Counted from the stretch's first letter, positions 26,868 to 35,700 are shown. The stretch: DNA of 46,398 nt from an uncultured Aquimarina sp. (GCA_947498705.1 CANMLW010000023.1:1-46398); one strand, 5' to 3'. Made by a program: numbers and translations. Notes: generated by a model from the sequence alone, not told the origin.

Positions 26868-27446
26868 TTACCAAATTTTGTTAGCCAAAAGCATTGGAAT
26901 TACTATCCCTATAACAATAGAAGAAATAACCATAATCCAATCCCGCTTAGAAAATCTAAAAAATGTTTGCGCCAAAAAGCTTATAAAAAGTACTATAAAA
27001 ACAATAACAATTTGCGCAAACTCTATCCCTAAAGCAAATTCTAACAATGGCAAAACTTTTGTCCCCCCGCTAATATGATTAAAATAAATTGAAAATCCCA
27101 AACCATGTATTAACCCAAAAAACACTGTGGCAATATATTGCACACCCATTTTCCCGTTTTTAAACGTATTTTTTGCCGTAAATACATTAAACAACCCTGT
27201 TGCAAATATAGTTACTGGTATTAAAAACTCTATAAGTCTTGAGTTAACCGAAATAATATCATAAGCTGCCAGAAATAATGACAGTGTATGTCCCAACGTA
27301 AACAAAGTTACCAATAGCAACATTCTTTTCCAATTATCAAACGTATATCCCACGGTAAGTACAATTAAAAACAGTACATGATCATAGGCATTCCAATCCA
27401 ATACATGGCTAAAACCAAGCTTTATATAAAGCCAAAAATCCGACAT
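26868..27446 (-). CDS. HupE/UreJ-like membrane protein
   Basis: A 192-residue protein with about six membrane helices, of the HupE/UreJ type 2 group. Conserved histidines in or near helices are visible: FSHVLDWNAYDHVLFL (residues about 13-28), LFTLGHTLSLFLA, and FFGLIHGLGFSIYF. In classical family members these histidines are linked with nickel or cobalt transport. In Bacteroidota no hydrogenase or urease gene is usually linked, and none is seen here, so the substrate is open. The gene precedes the dCMP deaminase gene on the same strand with an 89-base gap. Confidence 0.88.
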   Translation of the reverse strand: MSDFWLYIKLGFSHVLDWNAYDHVLFLIVLTVGYTFDNWKRMLLLVTLFTLGHTLSLFLAAYDIISVNSRLIEFLIPVTIFATGLFNVFTAKNTFKNGKMGVQYIATVFFGLIHGLGFSIYFNHISGGTKVLPLLEFALGIEFAQIVIVFIVLFISFLAQTFFRFSKRDWIMVISSIVIGIVIPMLLANKIW

Positions 27447-27669
27447 AATTACAAGTTTTGAGGTATGGGACTAATGTACAATTAAATACAAGAAAAGCGA
27501 AACTCAACAAAAACTCTTATCACAACTTTAGGAAACTTATATCCAAAATCATCTTTTAAAAAAAGAAAAAGTCTTGGGATTTTTGAGGGGTTTTCCCCAT
27601 GTTTGTGAAGAATAAAATACTTATTTTTACCTTTAAATCGGCTTAAAAAGTTCTTTAACAGAAAAACTC

Positions 27670-28056
27670 ATGAAAAATATTAACGCAAATACAATCCTTC
27701 AAATAGTAGCATTACTATTTCTTGTAGTGATTGGGTATATGATTTTTAATTCGGGATCTAATTGGAAAATCATTAAATCAGAATTAGATAATGCAAGACA
27801 AGAGTTGAAAGTTTCTAGAGATACACTTGCGGTAACAAAATCAAATCTTCAAAACTCTGTAAAAGAGCTTAAAAAACTTCAGTTACAAAAAGACATTATA
27901 TCACGACAACGTGATTCTCTTTTATTCGATTTCAAAAGAAAAAATGCAAAAGATTGGAACGAGTTAGAAGCAATTAAAGATACTATATCTAAAAACAATA
28001 AAAAATTAACAGAACACAAAGTGTTACTAGACAAGCTTTTTGGTATTCATCAATAA
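27670..28056 (+). CDS. Membrane-anchored coiled-coil protein
   Basis: A 128-residue protein with one N-terminal membrane helix (about 9-26; ILQIVALLFLVVIGYMIF) and then an almost continuous coiled coil (about 33-120) rich in Lys, Glu, Leu and Asn with clear heptads. No enzymatic motif is present. It is followed after 11 bases of stop-to-frame spacing (56 bases to the chosen start) by a second small exported coiled-coil protein, and a terminator pair ends the unit. The pairing suggests partners across the periplasm, and spanin-like or envelope-scaffold roles are possible. I cannot assign a function. Confidence 0.72.
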   Translation: MKNINANTILQIVALLFLVVIGYMIFNSGSNWKIIKSELDNARQELKVSRDTLAVTKSNLQNSVKELKKLQLQKDIISRQRDSLLFDFKRKNAKDWNELEAIKDTISKNNKKLTEHKVLLDKLFGIHQ

Positions 28057-28112
28057 TCTCTTATTTATTGTTAAATACAATTCACAAAACCAATGCACAC
28101 AATCGCTACATT

Positions 28113-28655
28113 ATGAAAAACATACTCTTCTTCTTTATATTTCTATTTATCTCTACCTCTTATGGTCAAATAGACTCTCTAAAAACTATTGAAATCCCAG
28201 CTTCTTATGCCAATAGACAAGGACCTCCATTATTGGTAAAGAAAGATAGCTTATATACCTTTCGTACTTCTGACATTTACCTGGTGAATAAAAAATCATT
28301 TCTAGCTTTAAAAAGTTTCTATGAAAATGTTGGAAAACAAAACGACATGACCCATGCGCTTTTAGAAAACTATACAAAAACCTTAAAAAGGAATATTGAA
28401 CTAGAAAGTAAATTAAAAGTCAACTTTGATGAAAGCGATGCATTAGATAAAGAAATTTATCAAAGAACGCAGGCAACCTTAACCAATACACAAAAAGCTC
28501 TGGACTATACCATAAATAGTTTAGAGAAGGCCACAAATAGTCTTGATATTGTAGAAAAGAATGTAAAGAGACAAAAAACTAAAAGTATTTTTGATAAAAT
28601 ACTCATCGCGATAGGAGGAATAGGAATAGGTGTTCTGGTTGGTGTTTCTATTTAA
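28113..28655 (+). CDS. Exported coiled-coil protein with C-terminal membrane helix
   Basis: I start the gene at 28113, where a clean signal peptide begins (MKNILFFFIFLFISTSYGQ). The frame is open 15 codons further upstream, but that extension is polar and blocks the signal. The product is 180 residues: signal peptide, a segment with paired YTFRTSDIYLVNKKSF strands, a coiled coil (about 75-155), and a C-terminal Gly-rich membrane helix (ILIAIGGIGIGVLVGVSI). With the preceding gene it forms a two-gene unit of coiled-coil membrane proteins anchored at opposite ends. No family recognised. Confidence 0.7.
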   Translation: MKNILFFFIFLFISTSYGQIDSLKTIEIPASYANRQGPPLLVKKDSLYTFRTSDIYLVNKKSFLALKSFYENVGKQNDMTHALLENYTKTLKRNIELESKLKVNFDESDALDKEIYQRTQATLTNTQKALDYTINSLEKATNSLDIVEKNVKRQKTKSIFDKILIAIGGIGIGVLVGVSI

Positions 28656-28687
28656 TACTATTTCTCAAATAAATTACTACTAAAATA

Positions 28688-28719
28688 AAAAAGCGAGATT
28701 AAAAATGATCTCGCTTTTT
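28688..28719 (+). terminator. Rho-independent terminator of the coiled-coil pair
   Basis: A 12-bp perfect stem (28688-28699 with 28708-28719), an 8-base loop, the right arm ending in five T. It lies 33 bases after the stop. Confidence 0.88.
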
Positions 28720-28732
28720 ATGTTCCGTTTAT

Positions 28733-28756
28733 ACATCTGCATACAGATGTCTTTTT
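28733..28756 (+). terminator. Second tandem terminator
   Basis: ACATCTG (28733-28739) pairs with CAGATGT (28744-28750) around a 4-base loop, followed by CTTTTT. It lies 14 bases after the first terminator and probably gives tight isolation of the downstream region. Confidence 0.7.
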
Positions 28757-28774
28757 ATCATACTTTCTCATCGC

Positions 28775-28876
28775 TTACCTGTGAATCGCATAACTAGAAG
28801 AAGCAGGAAGCTCTCTTAAAAAATTAATAAACGGTTTAAAATCCAATCGTAACGTAAAAGTGTATACTGTTTTCAT
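28775..28876 (-). CDS. Possible small protein (33 residues)
   Basis: An ATG at 28876-28874 opens a 33-codon frame ending in TAA. The peptide begins MKTVYTFTLRLDFKPFINFL and ends with SSYAIHR. Its composition is protein-like (amphipathic, mixed charge) and it fills most of an otherwise empty region, but there is no recognisable family and no clear promoter. It may be a genuine small protein, the remnant of a larger gene, or chance. Confidence 0.3.
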   Translation of the reverse strand: MKTVYTFTLRLDFKPFINFLRELPASSSYAIHR

Positions 28877-29326
28877 ATTCTATGGTTTTAAATTAATATT
28901 ACATTGTTTGTCTAGAATATAAACAATTGCTGTGCCAAAAATTAAAAACAAACATAACGTTCTCATTGTCAATTAATTATAATGGACTCAGAAAACATTC
29001 CCACTCTTATAGGGTAACAGAAATCTAAGGAATAGAACTAACCTATATAAAAGACTAATCTAAATCAGTATTAAAGAAAAAGCATGTTTTTTTCTAAAAA
29101 AAGTCTCAGTCTCAAAAATTGAAACTCTGATGTTGTATCATTGCAAAATAGTTTTGACTTTAGGTTATAAACTTAGCTGAATTGTTTTGCAACAAACAAC
29201 GATATAAAAAGTAATAATAAAAGATATAAATAGAAACAAGTATCAAGGAAGGGAAAAATAGCAATATTGTTATGTAATATCATTTTTGAATCATTTAAAC
29301 ATAACACAATATTTATGGAAAAACCT

Positions 29327-29334
29327 TATTTTTG
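29327..29334 (+). promoter_or_regulatory. -7 promoter element of the secretion gene cluster
   Basis: TATTTTTG matches TAnnTTTG, 26 bases before the ATG of the first pseudopilin gene. A distinct -33 TTG is missing. Another match (29149-29156) lies further upstream. Confidence 0.5.
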
Positions 29335-29359
29335 CCACCATTTTGATTATAAGACATTT

Positions 29360-29770
29360 ATGAAAAATTCTTTATTAAAAAAAGTTAAAGCTTTCAACCT
29401 TCAGGAAATGCTTTTGGTTTTAGCAATTATAGGTATTTTACTTTTAATAGCCTTACCTAATTTCTTGCCTTTGATTGCGCAAACCAAAGCTCAGGAAGCT
29501 AAGATACAACTTAAAACAATTGGTAACATGCAAACACAATATCGTTACCTAAATTCTAAGTATTCTATAGATTTTACAGAGCTTAATTATGAAGCCCCTA
29601 AAACTGTAAAAAATGGAGGTACTGCAAATTACAGCTATGAAATATTAGAAGCTTCTGTATCTAATTTTAAGGCAAGAGCAACTGCAGTGGTTGATTTTGA
29701 TGGAGATGGAGTATATAATGTATGGGAAATTGACGAAAGTGGTAGTCCAAAACAAATAGTAAAAGATTAA
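29360..29770 (+). CDS. Major pseudopilin, GspG-like
   Basis: A 136-residue type IV pilin-like protein (start at 29360, chosen for the short basic leader MKNSLLKKVKA). The prepilin peptidase site is A11 then F12-N-L-Q-E16, with the conserved Glu at +5 but Ala instead of the usual Gly at -1. A long hydrophobic helix follows (about 17-38), continuing into the amphipathic alpha-1 helix (AQEAKIQLKTIGNMQTQYR) typical of GspG/PilA. The C-terminal part contains DFDGDGVYNVWE (112-123), which fits a canonical 12-residue EF-hand calcium loop. Calcium binding in the C-terminal region is known to stabilise GspG. It is the first gene of the secretion cluster and probably the main subunit of the pseudopilus. 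Confidence 0.9.
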   Translation: MKNSLLKKVKAFNLQEMLLVLAIIGILLLIALPNFLPLIAQTKAQEAKIQLKTIGNMQTQYRYLNSKYSIDFTELNYEAPKTVKNGGTANYSYEILEASVSNFKARATAVVDFDGDGVYNVWEIDESGSPKQIVKD

Positions 29771-29773
29771 AGT

Positions 29774-30259
29774 TTGATTGTAGTTCTAAAAATATTTTTG
29801 GCATCTGCTCTAGGTATCATTACCTATCAAGATATTAAGGATAGAGAGGTGTACGGTATCCTATTTTTTATTCTGATGGGATTATTGGGGTATTTACACT
29901 ATCAAAGTGTACTCCCTATACATTTCTTTTATGCGATAGGAATCAATTTTGGTATTGTCTCCTTTTGTATTTTATCTGTATTTATTTATGCTACTTTTAA
30001 GTTAAAACGATCTTTTTTTAAAGAAGCATTCGGGATTGGGGACCTTCTTTTTTTTATTGCTCTGGCTACGGGTTTCCCAACGGTTACCTTTGTGATTTTA
30101 TTAGTGTTTTCTTTGATATTTTCTCTTATAATATCACTTTTTATAACCAATAAGACAAATCATAAAACGGTACCCCTTGCTGGGTACATGTCCCTTTTTA
30201 TAGGAGTCGTTTTTATTACACAATGGATTACTAACGCTTTAACACTGTACCTCATATGA
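29774..30259 (+). CDS. Minimal prepilin peptidase (A24 family, GspO/PilD-like)
   Basis: A 161-residue membrane aspartic peptidase that removes the leader of prepilins on the cytoplasmic side. Both catalytic aspartates are visible: Asp20 in ITYQDIKDREV and Asp90 in the GxGD motif FGIGDLLFF. About six membrane helices are present. It lacks the N-terminal cysteine-rich methyltransferase domain of PilD/GspO (about 290 residues), so it resembles archaeal and TadV-type minimal peptidases and probably does not methylate the mature pilin. The start is a TTG (29774) only 3 bases after the pseudopilin stop, and no internal Met would keep Asp20. The end overlaps the ATPase start (ATGA). Confidence 0.9.
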   Translation: MIVVLKIFLASALGIITYQDIKDREVYGILFFILMGLLGYLHYQSVLPIHFFYAIGINFGIVSFCILSVFIYATFKLKRSFFKEAFGIGDLLFFIALATGFPTVTFVILLVFSLIFSLIISLFITNKTNHKTVPLAGYMSLFIGVVFITQWITNALTLYLI

Positions 30260-31674
30260 GCATGTCTAAGACTTATGAAATTCCGGTACGGATAAAGCAG
30301 TTAATCACTTCAAATCAGGCTTTTCATTACAGAATTGTCCCTGTTTCAAAAGAAGGAGATGTCTTGCATCTTAAAACAGATAGTACTGAATTTCAAAATT
30401 TGCAAAAAGAGCTAACCGTTATTTTGGGAGGCCCCATAGTTCTGGTTTCAGATACATCTGAAAATATTCAGTCTTATTTAACTTTCAACTATAGAAAAAC
30501 AACTACTTCTTCTAGTGAGAAGCTTCAATATGAAGATCAGTTCTTACAAAAACTAATAACTACTGCCAAAGACTTTGGGAGTAGTGATATCCATATGGAA
30601 CCTTATGAAAAGGTATGTAGAGTACGTTTTAGACTAGACGGTAAACTAAAAGAACAATATACGATTGCCAGCTCAGAATATCCACAATTGGTCAATCAGA
30701 TTAAAATACAATCGGGATTAGACATTTCTCAAAAACGATTGGCACAAGATGGTCGTATCACATTTAAAGAAGGAGCAGATGAGTTTGATATTCGTGTTTC
30801 CACAATGCCCACTTTATATGGAGAAAAAATAGTACTTCGATTATTAAATCGAAACACACAGGAAGTATCTTTAAACGATCTTGGTTTTACAAAAGAAGAA
30901 ATCTCGATATATCGCGAGACCATTAAAAAACCTCAAGGGATTATCCTAATATCGGGTCCTACAGGTTCGGGTAAAACAACCACGCTCTATGCAACACTAA
31001 AAGAACTAAATAAAGAAACCACCAATATCTTAACCATAGAAGATCCTATAGAATACACGCTACAGGGAATCAATCAGGTACAGCTAAGAGAAGATATCGA
31101 ATTCGATTTTCCTGCGGCCCTTAGAGCATTTCTTCGTCAGGATCCAGATATAATTATGGTAGGGGAAATTAGAGATGATCGCACCGCTGCAATGGCAATC
31201 AAAGCAGCACTAACTGGGCATCTGGTATTATCAACTATACATACCAACTCTGCATGGGCAACAATTTCGAGATTAATCGATATGAAAGTACCTGCATTTT
31301 TATTGGCAAATACTATCTCAATGAGTATTGCCCAACGTTTAGTAAGAAAGCTTTGTCCACATTGTAAAACGCAAAAAAAAGCAACTGTAAAGGATTTCCC
31401 AGAAGGGTTTGAAATTCCTGAAAAAATGGAAACACACTACGTTGCGACAGGTTGCAATAAATGTTACCACACCGGATATATGGGAAGAAAGGCTATTTAC
31501 GAAATTTTACCTATAACCAAAGAGCTTGAAACCGCTATTAGACACAACGAGTTACAAATAGATACTTATATAGAAGAACAAAATATAAACACTTTAAAGT
31601 CGAATGCAATACGTATGGTAAGCAACGGAGAAACTTCTGTAGAAGAAGTATACTCATTATTATCTGACAATTAG
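30256..31674 (+). CDS. gspE: Type II secretion / pilus assembly ATPase (GspE/PilB family)
   Basis: A 472-residue cytoplasmic hexameric ATPase that powers pseudopilus assembly. The N2 domain (about 95-200) precedes the motor. Visible motor motifs are Walker A GPTGSGKTT (234-242), the Asp box TIEDPIEY (260-267), Walker B IIMVGEIRD (299-307) and the His box TGHLVLSTIHTN (320-331). The tetracysteine zinc motif characteristic of GspE and PilB, not PilT, is complete (Cys367, Cys370, Cys400, Cys403). The N1E part is short. The start overlaps the peptidase stop, and a second ATG two codons later is equally possible. This is an assembly-type motor, and no retraction motor is found nearby. Confidence 0.97.
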   Translation: MSMSKTYEIPVRIKQLITSNQAFHYRIVPVSKEGDVLHLKTDSTEFQNLQKELTVILGGPIVLVSDTSENIQSYLTFNYRKTTTSSSEKLQYEDQFLQKLITTAKDFGSSDIHMEPYEKVCRVRFRLDGKLKEQYTIASSEYPQLVNQIKIQSGLDISQKRLAQDGRITFKEGADEFDIRVSTMPTLYGEKIVLRLLNRNTQEVSLNDLGFTKEEISIYRETIKKPQGIILISGPTGSGKTTTLYATLKELNKETTNILTIEDPIEYTLQGINQVQLREDIEFDFPAALRAFLRQDPDIIMVGEIRDDRTAAMAIKAALTGHLVLSTIHTNSAWATISRLIDMKVPAFLLANTISMSIAQRLVRKLCPHCKTQKKATVKDFPEGFEIPEKMETHYVATGCNKCYHTGYMGRKAIYEILPITKELETAIRHNELQIDTYIEEQNINTLKSNAIRMVSNGETSVEEVYSLLSDN

Positions 31675-31782
31675 ACACAAAGAAACATAAACTAATCGAA
31701 ACGATTCGAAATTGTAAAGGGAACAAATCTGATCGATACTATAAAATACAATTCCAACTTACAACTGGAAAACAAAAAACAA

Positions 31783-33978
31783 ATGAAAAGAAAGATCTTA
31801 TTTTTTGCACTAGCTATCAGCTTACAAGTTTTTGCTCAAGACGGCTTGCAAAATCAGGCACAGGATAACACCAGAGTTTCTGTTATAGAAAACAAACTAC
31901 AGTTGCTTACTATGGATATTCCTGGTTTATCAGAAAAAGTAAACGTAAATATTTCAAATACTTCTTTACTCAATTTTTTGAGAGCAGTATCGCAGGTTCA
32001 TAAAATTAATATTAATCTTGATGAGGCGCTTAACAATACTACTATCGTAAATGGGTTTAACGATGTAAGTGTACAAGATTTATTAGTGTTTTTGGTAAAA
32101 GAATACCAACTAGACATATCGTTTACTGGTAATATTTTATCTATAAAACCTTACACACCTCCCGCTGTACAACCCGTAGAAAAAATAATAGTCGCACAAT
32201 ACGATGCGCTTGGTGCTACCTTAACCACAGATCTTTCTAATGACCCGTTACCAAAAGTTTTTAGAAAAATTACCGAAATTTCTGGTAAAAACCTATTGTT
32301 TACTCCAGAACTGAATTCTAAAACCTTGAACCTTTTCATAAGCAATGTACCTTTTGATACAGCCATGAAAAAATTGGCAGAAGCTAATAATCTGGATTTT
32401 AATAAAACCAAGGATGGATTTTATGAATTTTCTGCATTTCCGCAATCTGGGAGCTCTGGTAATGGCTCAACAGCATACCGATCAAGGCGCTCTAATTTTA
32501 CTTACAAAGTTATCGATACATTGGCACGAACCGTTTCTGTAGATTTAAGAGACACCCCTGTGGCAGATGTGATCTACACTATTTCAGAAGATTTGAAATT
32601 GAATATTTTTACAGCTTCTCCTTTAGAAAGTGCTGGAAAGGTGACCGTAAAAACCGAATCTATAACTTTTGATGCATTACTGGTTAAGATTTTTGAAAGC
32701 GCCATCAATACAGCACCAACTAGCCCTTCTAATCAAAATTCTTCTAACAACTATAATAACAATCAACAAAATAATACAACGACCAACAGTACGATTTCAA
32801 AGGCTTTCACCTTCAAAAGAGAAGGTAATGTGTATTATTTTGGCACAGAAGACCAATTAGCTTTAAAGAAAATCGAACTAGTACAAATGATGCATCGATC
32901 GATTGCGATGTTAGGAGATGCAAACCCATCGGGAGGTGGTGGTTTTGGTAATTCTGGATTTGTAACAGGTGGGACTAATTTTTTCACTGGAAACAATACG
33001 CAACGAACAAATCAAAATAGTTTTAACAACAGAAATCAAGGAAACTCTTCTTTTAGAAACACTTCTTCTTCATCGGGGAACACACAAACGAAGTCTATTT
33101 CAGACATCTTTCCTGCTTCGATTACGCAAGGCCTGGATATCAAAATAGATACCGAATTAAATAGTTTTGTAGTTAGTGGCCCAGGAACCAGAGTCGAAAA
33201 GTTTAAGAATTTTGTGACTTACATCGATAAGCCTGTTCCCTTAATCTTGATAGAAGTGATGATTTTAGAAGTTAATCGTACTGCAACTGTAGAAGCTGGG
33301 ATAGAATATGGAATTGGTAAAGAGCCTGTTACTACAGAAGGGGGCATTTATCCAAATACCAGCATTAGATTGGGGGCACAAACCATTAATCGTGTAATTG
33401 GTGGATTTGATGGGTTTGGATCTTTAAACCTGGGGAATGTAGTTCCTAATTTTTATATGGATATCAAAGCCATGGAAACCAATGGTAATGTAAAGATACT
33501 GTCTACTCCAAAATTAAGTACTCTTAATGGACACAAAGCTTACTTATCTAGTGGACAAACTACGTATTATGCTGTTACCAATCAAAGTTTCTTTGGTTCT
33601 CAGATACCGCAAACATCAGAGGTAGTAAATTATCAGCCTATCGATGCAGAATTGGCATTAGAATTTAAACCTTTTGTTTCTGGTGACGGACAAATTACAT
33701 TAGATATACAGGTTGTACAATCCAGTTTTAGCGGAGAACGAATTGCAGAAAACGCTCCACCAGATATTAGTAGTAGAAGATTTTCATCTATTATGAGAAT
33801 GAGGGCAAACGATGTAGCCATTCTTGGTGGTATCGAGCAAAAAGTTAAAAACGATTCTGGATCGGGTGTACCTTTTTTATCTCGTATTCCTATCCTAAAA
33901 TGGTTGTTTAGTAAACGTGTAAGAGAAGATTCTAAGAAAAAATTGAATGTAATTATCAAACCCACTGTTTTCTATTAA
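31783..33978 (+). CDS. gspD: Outer-membrane secretin (GspD/PilQ family)
   Basis: A 731-residue secretin with a signal peptide (MKRKILFFALAISLQVFA). The periplasmic part has N-domains: an STN-like N0 (about 50-115; LLNFLRAVSQVHKININLDEAL), then two further ring-forming domains (about 140-200 and 245-305). Two low-complexity Asn/Ser/Gly linkers (about 310-345 and 385-445) separate these from the C-terminal secretin barrel (about 470-731), which has VPLILIEVMILEVNRT, ILSTPKLSTLNGHKA and the conserved VPFLSRIPILKWLF segment. It forms the gated outer-membrane channel through which cargo leaves. A 108-base gap before the gene may hold a secondary promoter. Its stop overlaps the next start by one base (TAATG). 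Confidence 0.96.
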   Translation: MKRKILFFALAISLQVFAQDGLQNQAQDNTRVSVIENKLQLLTMDIPGLSEKVNVNISNTSLLNFLRAVSQVHKININLDEALNNTTIVNGFNDVSVQDLLVFLVKEYQLDISFTGNILSIKPYTPPAVQPVEKIIVAQYDALGATLTTDLSNDPLPKVFRKITEISGKNLLFTPELNSKTLNLFISNVPFDTAMKKLAEANNLDFNKTKDGFYEFSAFPQSGSSGNGSTAYRSRRSNFTYKVIDTLARTVSVDLRDTPVADVIYTISEDLKLNIFTASPLESAGKVTVKTESITFDALLVKIFESAINTAPTSPSNQNSSNNYNNNQQNNTTTNSTISKAFTFKREGNVYYFGTEDQLALKKIELVQMMHRSIAMLGDANPSGGGGFGNSGFVTGGTNFFTGNNTQRTNQNSFNNRNQGNSSFRNTSSSSGNTQTKSISDIFPASITQGLDIKIDTELNSFVVSGPGTRVEKFKNFVTYIDKPVPLILIEVMILEVNRTATVEAGIEYGIGKEPVTTEGGIYPNTSIRLGAQTINRVIGGFDGFGSLNLGNVVPNFYMDIKAMETNGNVKILSTPKLSTLNGHKAYLSSGQTTYYAVTNQSFFGSQIPQTSEVVNYQPIDAELALEFKPFVSGDGQITLDIQVVQSSFSGERIAENAPPDISSRRFSSIMRMRANDVAILGGIEQKVKNDSGSGVPFLSRIPILKWLFSKRVREDSKKKLNVIIKPTVFY

Positions 33979-35189
33979 TGACAGCACTATCCACATATAT
34001 TCCTTTTAGTATCTCTATTCTATCTGTAGAGTATAGTACCTATGATGGTGCTTCATCTTATATTGGGTTAGATGTACAGCAAAGAAAAGGAGAACTTGAT
34101 GTTAACCAAATCTTTACCGCTCAAACAACTAAAGAGTTAACCAATTTTATCCCTAGTCAAAAATCAATTCATCTGGTGATTACCGATGATCAGGTATTAT
34201 CCAAAGAAGTACAACACACGGGTACTGATAACGAAATTGTTTCTGAAGCTTTTCCTAATTTAAACCTTACAGACTTTTATTTTCAAATCCTCAGAACCGA
34301 AGACAAATCTTTTATTGCGGTATGTCGAAAAGCGCATATCGAAGATATGATCGACACTTTAAAAAAGGATAATATCATGACCACTTCTGTATCTTTGGGA
34401 GGACTCAAATCTATTGCATTGGTACCATATGTAGCAGTAGAGCGATTGCTTAGTTATACCGAAGAAATACATTTTGGGACCAATACAATACATACCATAT
34501 TACCCAAAAAAGAAAATATAAACGAAGAATACGCTATAGAAGGGTTAACTTTTCCAGCTACACATACATTGCCGCTTGCAGTAGCTTTAGATACGTTTTC
34601 TGTATCTGATGCTATTTCTGGAAATATATCATCTTTAAACGAAGAGCTTACACGAAAACACAAAGAGTCACGATTTTTTAAAAATGCCCTGCAAATAGGT
34701 ATAGGCACAATCCTGATCACTTTGCTTATTAATTTTTTTGTCTTCAATAGCAATTACAAAAAATGGCAGGGATTACAAGAAGAATTACAGGTATATACAA
34801 CGCAAAAAGAACAAATCACAAAAAAGCAGTCTGAAGTAGCAACCAAAGAAGCTCTGGTACAAAGTATCTTGACTACGGGGTTTTCTAAAAGTTCTCTATA
34901 TATTGATCAAATCATCAATATACTACCTACTTCTATACGCCTTACTTCTTTGGATTATCAACCTTTACTAAAACCGGTACGAAAAAATAAGTTTATTGAA
35001 CTTCAAAAAAATTACATTTCTATTACTGGTAAATCAATAGATAAGGAAAGTTTTACCATCTGGTTAAGAACCATTGAAAATTTATCATTTATAGATGTCG
35101 TAACTATTACAAAATATGGATTAGACAAACAAAATACTTCAGATTTTGAACTAACACTTACAATCAAATCAAATGGAACAAAAAACTAA
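33978..35189 (+). CDS. GspL / PilM-PilN-like inner-membrane platform protein
   Basis: A 403-residue bitopic protein. Residues 1-230 look like a degenerate actin-like cytoplasmic domain (as in GspL or PilM). A single membrane helix lies at about 236-256 (NALQIGIGTILITLLINFFVF). A coiled coil (about 258-300) and a PilN/GspL-type ferredoxin-like periplasmic domain follow (IINILPTSIRLTSLDYQP, ISITGKSIDKESFTIWLRTIENL). In classical systems this protein couples the ATPase to the inner-membrane platform. Sequence identity to GspL is weak, and the call rests on domain order, the PilN-like pattern and genomic position. The gene overlaps the next one by 17 bases. Confidence 0.8.
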   Translation: MTALSTYIPFSISILSVEYSTYDGASSYIGLDVQQRKGELDVNQIFTAQTTKELTNFIPSQKSIHLVITDDQVLSKEVQHTGTDNEIVSEAFPNLNLTDFYFQILRTEDKSFIAVCRKAHIEDMIDTLKKDNIMTTSVSLGGLKSIALVPYVAVERLLSYTEEIHFGTNTIHTILPKKENINEEYAIEGLTFPATHTLPLAVALDTFSVSDAISGNISSLNEELTRKHKESRFFKNALQIGIGTILITLLINFFVFNSNYKKWQGLQEELQVYTTQKEQITKKQSEVATKEALVQSILTTGFSKSSLYIDQIINILPTSIRLTSLDYQPLLKPVRKNKFIELQKNYISITGKSIDKESFTIWLRTIENLSFIDVVTITKYGLDKQNTSDFELTLTIKSNGTKN

Positions 35190-35691
35190 AAACATACTAT
35201 TGATTGTAGGTCTATTGTGCCTATTATATATTGCCTATCTTTTTGGTTTTTCCAAAACTTTTACGCTTTCCAGCGAAGTTCAAAAACTAGAAGAAGAAAA
35301 GAAAAAATATCTTTCTGCACCTATACAATTGGCTACTTTGACTAAAAAAGAACAGCAACTTAATACTATTCTTGCAAAAAACAATGTAGAAGGAAGTTCT
35401 TTACAACACAATTTATTAAAAACATTACATACGCTATCTGATTCGTTGAGCTTTAAAATCATCAATTTTGAAGAACCACATTCATTTATCAATGAAACTT
35501 CAAAAGAGAGTACCACTACCTATGATTTTGTTATTCAGGGAGATTACAAAGCACTAATTACCGTTATATATACACTAGAACAAAAATATAGCTTTGGTAA
35601 TCTTGCCAAGGTGCATTTCGAAAAAAAGAAAAATTTCAGAACCAGAGCAACCTATCTGCAATGCAGAATATTGCTACAACGCCTCAATTAA
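35173..35691 (+). CDS. GspM / PilO-like inner-membrane platform protein
   Basis: A 172-residue protein with one N-terminal membrane helix (about 7-25; NILLIVGLLCLLYIAYLFG), a coiled coil (about 32-75) and a compact periplasmic alpha/beta domain (YDFVIQGDYKALITVIYTLEQ, VHFEKKKNFRTRATYLQCRILLQ). This is the GspM/PilO layout, the usual partner of GspL/PilN. Its start lies inside the end of the GspL-like gene, indicating coupled translation. Assignment is by layout and neighbourhood. Confidence 0.78.
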   Translation: MEQKTKNILLIVGLLCLLYIAYLFGFSKTFTLSSEVQKLEEEKKKYLSAPIQLATLTKKEQQLNTILAKNNVEGSSLQHNLLKTLHTLSDSLSFKIINFEEPHSFINETSKESTTTYDFVIQGDYKALITVIYTLEQKYSFGNLAKVHFEKKKNFRTRATYLQCRILLQRLN

Positions 35692-35700
35692 TATTATACA

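Larger units (their letters stand above)
28656..29359. other. Intergenic region before the secretion gene cluster
   Basis: A 704-base region. It holds two tandem terminators of the upstream unit (28688-28756), a possible 33-codon minus-strand reading frame (28775-28876), and the promoter region of the secretion cluster with TAnnTTTG matches at 29149-29156 and 29327-29334. The frame of the first pseudopilin is open upstream of its chosen start (from about 29267) but encodes no plausible leader there. Confidence 0.6.

Noticed and set aside
28068..28112. An upstream start for the exported coiled-coil protein.
   Set aside because: The 15 extra residues are polar and precede a complete signal peptide beginning at 28113.
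29267..29359. An upstream extension of the first pseudopilin (31 residues before the chosen start).
   Set aside because: It would bury the basic prepilin leader, it contains Cys/His-rich residues unlike a leader, and a -7 promoter element lies inside it.
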